A DNA stretch of 64,000 nt from Nematostella vectensis. Lineage: Eukaryota > Cnidaria > Anthozoa > Actiniaria > Edwardsiidae. Shown piece by piece: positions 23,075 to 33,900 of this stretch. The stretch covers positions 13,961,408 to 14,025,407 of the forward strand of contig NC_064046.1 in assembly GCF_932526225.1 (NCBI RefSeq). Reading direction: 5' to 3'. Both the position numbers and the translations under genes were made by a program. The notes beneath the pieces were generated by a model, which was given only the letters and a program-made list of their open reading frames with translations, searched no databases and was not told where the DNA came from. Each line of letters starts with the position of its first letter. The first letter of the stretch is position 1.

Positions 23075-23390
23075 CTAGGTTTGAGTCTCAAGCCTTGGCT
23101 TCTTTTGCTTGAATATATGTGTCAAAGTAGAAGATATCTTTTCTGTATTTTCCACACATTTTTCTTGATTTTCCACCTGTGTTTGTGGATCAAGTTGTGC
23201 GGCTTCATAAATCATAATAATTCTGTCGTCAACATTGCTTTCCATTTTGAGTGAATTGGTACATTTAATAAGAAATCCCTTTGACATTTTGCCTAAAAAT
23301 TTACCCTTTGGCCTATAAATGCTAAAATACTGTTTTGCTTTTAAACAGAATGGCATCAAATCCTTACTAGGGATTCTTGTCTTTTGCTTA
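23075..23390 (-). other. Open frame overlapping the exonuclease 3' end in the -1 frame
   Basis: The -1 frame opens just before the exonuclease stop (23356) and stays open to 23075, adding about 100 codons (KDLMPFCLKAKQ, then KGKFLGKMSKGFLIKCTN, and a Gln/Lys-rich end). It has no good ATG of its own upstream of the overlap. It could be the original C-terminus of the exonuclease separated by an indel, an alternative exon (a GTAAGG donor-like site overlaps the junction), or chance. I recognise no domain. Confidence 0.4.
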
Positions 23391-24183
23391 AAAGCTGCTC
23401 AATGTCCTTAAATAAAATAGTATCAAGAACTATGTGTGGAATTTCAGACACAAGGTTTTGAAGTTGTGTGATATTAAGTTTTCCCATTGCTTCCTGTAAC
23501 ACACTGTTAGTGGTCAGGACATCGCACATTGCATCATGAGCTCCGCCCTGCCAAGGATCACAACTCTGCTCAGTCACGCTCACTGCCTCTACCTCCCCGC
23601 TATTAAAACTTGATTTATATGTGTAAGTAGTCCTGGACATGTATTCAATTTTTAAATGCTTTGCAACTGTTTCTAGTTTGTGATTAGATAAAGATGGAAA
23701 GGAGGAAATACTAAGTCGAAGCACATCAATCCATGTAAACTTTTTAACAAATTCCTCTTCAAGCTTAGTATAACCACTTTCAGTACGATCAATTCTTCGA
23801 AATTCCTGGCAAAGCATATCCCAATCGTATAAACAATTATATGCAACAAGGTATTCAGCACCACAAAGAAATCTCCATAAACTTTCAACAATTTCCGAGA
23901 ACTTGGGTTTCTTTAGCAGCATATCTGGTGATAAGTGATGTACTTTGTAGCCACCGGCTAGTTGTTTCTCTCGATCCATACATGGGTTGATGTAGCTCAT
24001 CCAGGATTCTTTGTCTCCTGTGGGCTTGACTTTAACACACGCGATTTGAACAATTCGATCGTTTAGTTTTGATAAACCTGTAGTTTCCACATCCAAGACA
24101 CAGTACGTTGCATTCCTTGGTATCATTTTGTTATTATCGCTAGCATCAGGGACTGAAATCGGAGTTTCTACGGCAGAACACAT
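23356..24183 (-). CDS. DEDDh 3'-5' exonuclease, DNA polymerase III epsilon/TREX-like fold
   Basis: A single uninterrupted frame of 275 residues beginning at the first ATG. The three Exo motifs of DEDDh nucleases are all present: ExoI CVLDVETTG (D31, E33), ExoII YLVAYNCLYDWDM (D120) and ExoIII GAHDAMCDVLTT (H216, D221). The active site therefore looks complete for two-metal removal of 3' nucleotides from DNA or RNA. Sequence style is nearer to epsilon-like proofreading exonucleases than to TREX1; no proline-rich or membrane tail is seen. Intronless, unlike every other recognised gene on the left. An open frame in -1 register continues past the stop to 23075. It lies 756 bp 3' of the SAMHD1 copy-1 stop on the same strand. 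The substrate is unknown. Confidence 0.85.
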   Translation of the reverse strand: MCSAVETPISVPDASDNNKMIPRNATYCVLDVETTGLSKLNDRIVQIACVKVKPTGDKESWMSYINPCMDREKQLAGGYKVHHLSPDMLLKKPKFSEIVESLWRFLCGAEYLVAYNCLYDWDMLCQEFRRIDRTESGYTKLEEEFVKKFTWIDVLRLSISSFPSLSNHKLETVAKHLKIEYMSRTTYTYKSSFNSGEVEAVSVTEQSCDPWQGGAHDAMCDVLTTNSVLQEAMGKLNITQLQNLVSEIPHIVLDTILFKDIEQLLSKRQESLVRI

Positions 24184-24939
24184 GCCGACTCGATGCTGAC
24201 CAAGCTAAAACAATCGCTTTCTTCATTCGATTAAATTCTCAAAGTCTAATCACCAAATCCGTGTGTTTTAAAAGACGAATGACCAATATCACCGCATCAT
24301 AGCCCACGTTGTCTTCTCTGGAAAATTAGAACATCAATCACGACTAATTTGTGCGATTCTTTCTCAAGAGTCTTGTTTACCGTACCGTAGTCTGCCCTTT
24401 ACATTACGCGGGAGATAAACAATCCCACAATGCATAGCGAGAAGTGTAACACAGGGCCCCCATTCTTTTTTAACGTTAACTCCCTTGAGGCAACGCCAGT
24501 CTACTATCTAAAAACGCCTGCGGAATCTGCGGGGAGGCTTTTCCTGGATAAATTTACTGCATTTTAATCCCAAGCTTTGAACGTTGATCCCGAGGTTGCC
24601 CGCGAGAGTTGGACTGTGTCGCCAGCCAACCGTAAATGTCAAGCAACTCGCGCCTACCAAATAATTTCAGCCGTCTTTTGTATGGATATAATAATTCACG
24701 AATAATATTTTAACAATAAATTTTTTTTAATTATTACAAATTATTATCCATCTTTGCGTTCAGCCATTGGGAAGCAGGTAACAACAAAATAGAGAACTGC
24801 ATTAGAAAACAACTGGGAGATGGGACAGTAACATCCGTGAAGGCGGTGCCGTTCTTATTGCAACAAGGCAAAAAAAATGGAGAGAAATTCGTCACTAAAG
24901 TCGCAGGTATTTCTGCGCAGGTATGGATTTTCATTAGGA
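24184..24939. other. Intergenic with left boundary of the segmental duplication
   Basis: Contains the exonuclease upstream region and then, from about 24497, sequence repeated at about 46727. The shared block starts near CCAGTCT…TATCTAAAAACGCCTG. No gene recognised. Confidence 0.6.
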
Positions 24940-27900
24940 TCATTGTAGGTCCAGTTCCTCTTCGTCCAGTTTGTCTTTAAACAAGCGTGTAGTGATTCCT
25001 GATCCATGTAGTGATTCGTGAGCCCCTTTTATGGGAGTCAACTCCGCTATCATGTCACCTCCCTAGAACACACAAAAAACACATGTCTAAGTAATAAAAC
25101 TAACTCATTTAACCGTTATATGGCGTATTTTTTGCACCGCGCAGCAAAGAGTGAACGCTTCTGCGATAGCTATGAGCGGTGACAGATACAGTCGATTAAC
25201 AAAAAGTTGTCGTCAACCGGCTTCGCGACAAGCCCGCATGTAAGCATGGGTAAGAACCACTGAAGCGCCTGGCTGCATATATTAGCCGCACCACATAAGA
25301 GTAAGTACGCAGCTGCTTTGTCTCCTATTATGTTTGTTCTACAAACGAGTTCTTTTGTCTGTATTGTTCTCGTTCTTTGTGTCGAGGTGCGAATATTGTT
25401 CATTTGCCCAATCAAATTGCAGCATGTAAGAGCCGCGTACTGACCCCATAACTTCAGGCTTAGACGCGGTGGCTAATATAGTGGTTTTTACCCATGCTTA
25501 CATGCGTGATTTTCGCGTAGTCGCGAAGCCGGTTGACGAGAATTTTTTGCCAATCGACTGTATATCAAAGCAAGCTCCAGGCCTCTAAAACTCAATGATG
25601 TACCGTATACTCTTGCTTTGAGTTTACCTTAGGTGTTGTGCAGTCCTTTCCGAGACACCACTGGAAGAAACCGCTAAAACCAAACAAAACGCATAAGATT
25701 TACGAAGTATCGGAAATGCACGTCAGTGAGGAGGTCTATTGTGGCAAACACTATAAGGGAATGCATGACCAGAGTAAGCTCAACTACGGCTTGAATAAAG
25801 TCGGAATTGTTTGTCGTTTTTCTGTATATCATTGTCCGAGGAAGCCTGGTAAGCGAGACGGTTTTTCTGCGACATGGCACGGTTCACGACATAGCTAATG
25901 CTGCGTCCAAACTTGAATCAAACCTTAGAGGTTACCTCCCCATGAGAAAACGAGTAACGTTTTTACCCTATAACACCACAATAACTTAGCCTTAAACAGT
26001 TTAATCCGTTACTGTTAACATGGGATTTTTTCTGCATTTTCGAGTTATAAAACGGGGAAATGTTATAGATATAAAAATATAATAGTGAAACAAAACAAAT
26101 TTAGCACAAGCGAAAATATTCAAGTTTACAAGAAACTCCCTAATTTGTTCAGTATTGTGTTGTGCATTCAATATGGCCTGTGTGCAATAAAAACCAATAA
26201 CTCCCTAGGTATAAATCAACACAAGGTTGAAAAGGTTTGGAGCGTTAGCCCTTCGTCGGAGCCCTCCAACAAAGGGATAACAATCGAAACGTCAGCGCAA
26301 CTACTCTGTTTCACAGAGTCGTTTAACATACGTTTTCAACCTTGTGTTGATTTATACTTTGTCTACACCACGCCTACGCAGACCATCTAGTTTTTCTACA
26401 GCTTGCCTGTAGTCTTTCTAGTCATACCACTCATCACTAGCATAACTAACGTACAGTTTTAGCTGGTTCAGGCTCTCTGAATCCCCCTTGCGGCAGTACA
26501 CTCGCATATGTTGCTCACGAAATGTTTCCGGCAACATACTGCTAACCTATAAGGCAAAAAAATACATCAAATTAAGTTATAAATGTTATCAAATGCTTTT
26601 TTGAACTCTTATCTATCTTGAGGGGCCCGAGAGCGTGTAAATGGTAGGCTATTCCGTGGTTATGAAAGTTATAAATGTTATCAAATGCTTTTTTGAACTC
26701 TTATCTATCTTGAGGGACCCAAGAGCAGGTAAATGGTAGGCTTTTTCGTGAAAGGATGCCTATTTCAGTCATGCTTCATACGGATATGTGTTAAACTTTA
26801 TTTAAAGCTAATGAATCCAAGTATACCGAAATGCCACCTGAAAAATAACCGAAATAGCCCGTATTTACCTGTTCCTTCCTGAAGACATGCTTCATACGGA
26901 TATTTTTGCTAAACTTTATTTAAAGCTAATGAATCCAAGTATACCGAAATCCGACCTGGAAAATAACCCAAAAAGCCCTTATGTACCTGTTCCTTCCTGA
27001 AGACATGCTTCATACGGATATTTGTGCTAAACTTTATTTAAAGCTAAGGAATCCAAGTATACCAAAAACCCCACCTGGAAAATAACCCAAAGAGCCCGTA
27101 TGTACCTGTTCCTTCCTGAAGACATGCTTCATACGGATATTTGTGCTAAACTTTATTTAGAGCTAATGAATCCAAGTATACCGAAATCCCACCTGGAAAA
27201 TAACCCAAACAGCCCGTATGTACCTGTTCCTTCCTGAAGACATGCTTCATACGGATATTTGTGCTAAACTTTATTTAAAGCTAAGGAATCCAAGTATACC
27301 GAAATCCCACCTGGAAAATAACCCAAAGAGCCCGTATATACCTGTTCCTTCCTGAAGACAAACGCTTCCGACAGATTGTCCTTGGTGTAGAACCTGAGCT
27401 CATCGATGGGATTTCTGTCCTTCATCCCATAGTCAAACGAAATAAGCTGAAGGGTAAGACAAATGGAACAACCATTGAAACTTTTGAAAAGATATTAGGG
27501 AACTTTCATAGGGAACTTCATCCCATAGTCAAACGAAATAAGCTGAAAGGTAACACAAATGGAACAACCGCTGAAATTTTTGAAAATATATTAGGGAACT
27601 TTCAACGACTCTTCACAGTTTTATAGCTCCTTTGAATAAGCAAATGGGGACGTACTAATATACTTAGGCAAGGGGTATTATTTTAGGGGAAAGCAGGTTT
27701 CGTAGTTAGGAATAGGCAAGACTTCGCAAAATTCTCAACTGAGTAATGAGCAAGTTCATATGCCTTTTAGAGAGCCTCTGTAAGGTGTAAGTGGCGATTT
27801 TGGCATCCTTTTAAAACACAAAATATAAAAAAGCATCCTTTTTCAACGGCTGCAATGAGACTATTGCAATATTTTCAACTAACTAAGGTCAGTAGATAAA

Positions 27901-30900
27901 TAAAACATTTGTTCGGTCAGCAGCTACAAAATCTAGCTATTCAGATCAGTAGCTGGACTAGGACCCTTCAAGCAAAAGTTCACGGCTCACGTGTATTATG
28001 ACGTCATCAGAGTCGATAGCTCTACCGACGGCCAAAATATCCGGGGGAATGGCGTCGATAATCTCTTTGCGAATGTCTGGAATCTCCTCCTGGTAAAGCG
28101 ATAAAAGTGTCATTTATAGTTTGCAGATTTTATATGTTCAATGTTTGCATAATCAATGATCAATGATGGCAGAACAAAGGACAGTCACCAGTTAAACAGA
28201 GCCGTAGCAGGCCTAGAAGTATTTTGTGGGATAGGGGGAGGAGTAGGGGGGTTGGGCACGATAGAGAAACTGAGAAAATATTAGGAGCACAGCCAAGCCC
28301 ATAGTGGTCATTTCCTTATAATTTCGAAAAATATTGGGGGGAACGTACCCCCAGCGCCACACCCCAGCTACGGCCTTATCACAGAAACGGAAATGTTAGT
28401 AATAATAATCATAAAATAAATAAATAAACATATTTGGATATTTCGAGCCACAATTTGACCTACACCGGATTCGAACCTTGGTCCTCTTTCTCGAAAAACA
28501 AAGCCCGTAGCAACCTCACCTTATCTCTCCTTTGCTTCATTATCGTCTGCCCCACACACTTATACAGGTCCCGTTTCTCTATGCACTGTAATATCCTCCT
28601 TGCCTGTAAACAGCCTCAAGTTTAAATTCTTGACAACAAGATAGAAAACCGTGTGTTGCATGAAGCATTATTGTATTCATGCACAGACTGTTCTGGGTAA
28701 AGTGACAGAGAACATGCAGAGGCAAGAGCATTTGCCAAGCAATAAAACAGTGAGATATAAGCCAGGGGCGGCGAAGTGGTCCTATAAGTGGCGGGGGGGG
28801 GGGGTGGAAGTTGGGGGAGGGGTGGGTAGTGGTTCCAGGGGGAGGGCTGGTTGGTGGTTTTAGGAGGGAGGGGTGGGTGGTGGTTCCAAATCCTATTTAT
28901 AAGAACGCTGGGATTTAAACACATTAACCCCTCAACCGGCCTGTACCGGCTTTGGGAAGTACCCACAACCCAAAAAATTCATAAATGCAAACTAAACACA
29001 TTAAGATGAAGATACTCAGGCATCAGTCTAAGGGATAAATGGTCTTGAAGATATGCATCCAACCAAGGTTTTGGCAACTACTCTTAAGCCAAATAATAGC
29101 ACAGGTTCTTTGACAAATTTCAAATCGAACAAGGAAAGAAAAGCAGAATCACCCCTCTCAAAAAACGCTCAAAATACAACACAAGGGAGAGAGATCAGCA
29201 AACACAGCTCTAGACACAAATAGATACCTTTATCCTCCAGGTTCATTTCCATGCCTCAAAACACAATGTCCACTCCTTGAAGGCTTGTAAAACCACGAAG
29301 ATGCCTTTACGGATTGCAAAGCATTCTGGGAGATCCAGGGAAAAATTCACGAGGGGAGGGCCAGTCAACACTCCTCTCCCCAAAGTCAGATGGTTTTTTC
29401 ACCCCGAAGCCAAACAAATCAATTCCAGGTCATACAGACCCAGAATAGCAGTGTAAACAATTTTGCAATCAATTTGGTTTCAGAAAAGACAGCATTTAGG
29501 AGAGCTGTGGTGATTCATTAGAAAATTATTTTCTCATCCAGGCAAAGCCAAACAAGAAAAAAATCATCATGAATCCACCTTTGCTTGCAAATATCCATAA
29601 ACAAAGCCTTCAATTATGCCCCAAAAGACTTCATGATGTACTGAGACACTCTCCTAATATGCTCATAGCTGTATTTTTGATGAAAAATACAAGCAACCAT
29701 CAACTTGTGCTCAAGTACAATGACGAGGGATTAAAAGTGGGGACCGCAAAGCACTGTTGGAAAGCTTGGATACCGCTGACAAGGTTCAACATTCTTCTAG
29801 TTTGTTATTAATATTTCGTACACATCCTGAGATGAAAAATATGTGTAGGCGCTATGCCAAAGGGAACAATATCATATAATGATAGCGGCACAAATGATCA
29901 GTTATTTCCGAATTTATTGCTTTGAAAGAGCAAGAAACAATAACCTCGTAACAAAGTTTGAGACCACTTATAAAAAAATAGTCCAAGGCTGGTAAGAAAA
30001 TGCTTCTTTCTCTGTGGCTAAAAGGGTTCAGAAATTAGGAGGCATATAACGATGTAGGAAGACTTTGAAAAGCAAGCACCGTTTTCCCCCTTCTCGGTCG
30101 CCATTTTGGATTCCTTGAGACAAAGTCAATTTTCCCGCCCTGTCATCTGATTGGCTAATCCGTGCGTCTAAAAATAGCCTGATCCTAGGAAACGCCGTGA
30201 CACCTACATAGTACCAGAATATGGGCAAGTTGATTGCCCCTACTTATAAGCCCCTGATACAGCTATTTCAAAAAACGTTGTTCAAAAGCGCTCAGCCGTA
30301 CGCGCCTATGGGTAATAGGTTGCTCAGAATGTGTATCTTATTTTCAGGACTTTATGAAAAAGACTGTTGTTTTGCTACTCTGACAGCGCCTAACGAGTTT
30401 GCGCCGGTAGGGAAGAATAAACATAGTCTGAAACAACATATATTACCCATACTACCTTGCAGTATGGGCGAGTACGGCAGAGCGATCTTGGACAACGTTT
30501 TTTGAAAAAGCTGTATACAAAGGCGGGCCATCCGAAGAGGGGAAGAGGGGGGGATTTTCAGCTTGAGTTTTTTTTACCCCACACCCCTCCCTGTTAAAGT
30601 CATGCATATAATAGGTACGGACCTCCTGAAGCTGGGGGTCTGTCGAGTGTAGTATCTGGTAGAACACGTGGTCGGACAGCTTGCAATAAGCGACCATGTC
30701 ATCAATAGCTTCGGACATCTTTAACATCTTCCTGAACAGACGGCGTTGTTTTTACGTCATTCAAAAGATATATTTCCAACATGGCAATGAATAAGAAATT
30801 TCTCCAAAGAGTCTTAAGGCTAGCTTAATATAAAAGATTTGTTTTTCTTTTGCTTTGCATAAATAAAATTTGTTAGTTAGGGAAACATAGAGACAAGTTC

Positions 30901-33900
30901 ATTTTCTCTGTAACCTTTTGGGCAGTGAAACACCATTGAGGTGTCGAGTTTTGCACTTATACAACGTACCCATTCTTGCCTGGGAAGAGCAGATGCTTAT
31001 CCGCCTTGAGGAATGCCTCCGTTATCCTGGAAGCGAAGATTGGAAAGCAAAGTCAAAGTAATGTTATCTGGTAGTCCATAATGGTGCGATGGGTGGCAAC
31101 AAATTCACCTTTACAGCTTTGTAAAGTAAACCAATCAATGAGGATGGAGAAACAAGCTATCTGACTTATGTACTTCACTAGCGAATCAACGATGCGAAAA
31201 GATACTTGATTGACATCACAGCACGACGAAACCCTCTTAGTTATGAAGTTCACGTCAATCAAAACTTTTGTACTTCACTAGCCATCAACGATGCGAAAAG
31301 ATACTTGATTGACATCACAGAACGACGGAACCCTCTTAGTTATGACATTCACGTCAATCAAAACTTTGACTCGGTGCTTGGCTAGCTTAAAACGCCATAT
31401 TTGGTGGCCGGTAGCACGTGCCGCACTATAAATATATAATAGTAAGTAAGCATATAGTAAGAAAGGTAAGTGAGGGGGAGGGGGGTAAAGGAAAAGTGTC
31501 AAGGATACTTTTGCTAAAGATATACTTATCACTATTGTAACTCAGTCAAAGGTCTAGCCTACCATGGTTAATTTTTCAATTTTTTTGCTTGACTTGTCAG
31601 TGAAAGTGGACGGATGTCTCTTAGATGGCTGCTATGGTAATGTCATTCAAATGGAATCTATGGTGATGCCATGTGACTTACATTGTCTCTATAATGTTTG
31701 CTGTCTTGTGTTGGTAAGCTCGCTTGAAGAGGGATGTTCTAGTGTGGAACATATCATAGATATTCCCTGCCTCTTTGTCACGGATACATATTTGTTGCCT
31801 CTTGCCAACTTTTATCACTCGTGCTAGCTTCATGAACCGCCTGGAAGAAAGAATGGTTATCGTCTGGGATGTAGTCACTACAGTTAATGAAAAACTCTTG
31901 ATGAAAAGTGTCCATTAATAGAGCTCTCTGCTGATAAGAATGGGTTTCCAGAAGAGTGAACCAAAGAAAATGGGGGTGCGAGGTAAACGGAACTTTTATC
32001 ACTCGTGCTAGCTTCATAAACTGCCTGGAAGATAGAAAAGTTATCATTTGGGGTGTAGGGCGTAGTTGTCACTTCATTTTCCCGCAAGCAAAAACCCCCA
32101 GGAGAAGAAAAGCGTCTCTAATTACAAGAATGGTTTCCATGGAGAATGGGGTTGATGTCCACAGGAAACATTTTTTACATTTGTTCTATTACATTCTATT
32201 GGTACGCAAAGGCTATACTTGTGATCGAAGCTGTTCCGTATTCCAAGGTTATGGCAATCACGGGCGAAGTAATCCCACTTGTCAACATCTATGCCCGTCC
32301 TCTTGTTGGCAACAATCTGGAAAACATGAAACGTACGTTATTCTTATGAATAAGATGCAGTAGCACCAGAGATTATAAGGGGCACCTTAAGCTCTACAAA
32401 AAAAAAAAACAAGATTGGTGGACCGAATGTTTAAGGCTTTCTTTTTTCTCCCCTCCCCTCCTTCGGCCCTGGAATGTACTGTATCCATGAAGAGCGTGTT
32501 ATGTGTCATGGTGAGCTTACTTTGTAGACTTTTAAGCAAACCAAATCATTTATCTGATTGACTCAAACCTTGAAGCAAGGCCAAAAGAACATACAGAAAA
32601 TATCCGTGCAAAGAGTAACACTAACTAAGAACTATCAAACACTATCAAACAGCAAAAAAATGGCAAAGAGCATACACATTGTTGAAAGTCAAGTCGACAC
32701 CTGACATTTAATAAGCCCTAGGCAGCCACACTCGATAAAAGCCAATAGCTAATTTATAGTATAAAAAGTGTTTTTGATAAAAACGTCCCGAACCATAACA
32801 AAACAAGCTGATAAAAATAACATTGTGAGTTTTGATAATAAAATGTTGTTGCGGGTAGTAATGGCAGATAGACATACAACCCCCTCGTCATACCGTATGT
32901 AGTAATTAAAGTACAGGGGACACACCTCATATAGGTAACTCTTCTCAATTGAACGTCCAGTATATGGCCAATCCTACAATAGATAAAGCTTTTAATCTTA
33001 GCTAGAAAATCGTTAAAGAGAAATCTTGAGATGGTTATGAAGTAGTTGATTCAGGGTTGTTTTTGTGTTTTTACAGTCAAATAGATCTACGTTTTGAGTG
33101 CGTCTGTCTTCTTATAGCTGCACAGATTGCGTCGCAGCATGTCATGAAAATAAAGTACTGTGACGCAAAAAATATATTTCTTGAATAGCCAACATAATAT
33201 TTTTAGAATATTTTCTAGAAATATACAGTCTCAGGAAATACACAATGACTGATAATACACTACACTGCAAACCTTTCAAATATAATTCCTGAGAATGTTA
33301 CACCTACACATTGCCTAAAGCCTAGTTTAGTTTGACTGAACCAGATTAGCCTAAAATTCTCATTGAGGGTCATAAGGTATTCTGCTGACATTACTAGAGT
33401 TCTTGATGTCAAATCAATTTTCTACAACACTTGCGCATAATCTTGCTTTCTGATTTGTTGTTGGCCATGGTAAATCAGAGGATATACACCAGCTATTCAT
33501 CACATCTTGATCAAAATGTTGTGGAGTCACAAGGCGCCTACCACCGAGTGATTTCGCAGTAAAGTTCGATCATGAGGTGACGAATATCGTGGTGTATAAG
33601 AGTACATACCACCGAAAACTATGTATCTTACAAAATCAAAACAGCGAGCGCTCTTTTGAAATGGTGTGTTTTCTAGTGCATGCACAAGCGCATGCAACCG
33701 GTGTTTGCAGCAAGTGCAGATTTAAGAAAAGTGAAAACTTCAGCTTCAAAACTCTGCAGTCTTCATTACTTTTAGTGTCCTTTTGTAAGAATGGGAAATA
33801 CATTTACTAGAAAAGATTGTGATCCAAATTTCTCAAGTTTGAATCAAGGTTTTTTCGTCTCTTTCACTTCAAGTGAACCTGCAAGGATTGTGTGCATGTC

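Noticed and set aside
24360-24700. Possible tRNA or other small RNA near the duplication boundary
   Set aside because: No A/B box pair or cloverleaf could be drawn, here or elsewhere in the window.
25638-25898. 86-codon frame in SAMHD1 intron 16
   Set aside because: The counterpart at about 47.7 kb has stops and a frameshift, and the composition is not coding-like.
31564-31827. 87-codon plus-strand frame, conserved at 54397-54660
   Set aside because: Antisense to SAMHD1 exon 10; conservation is explained by the exon and the duplication.
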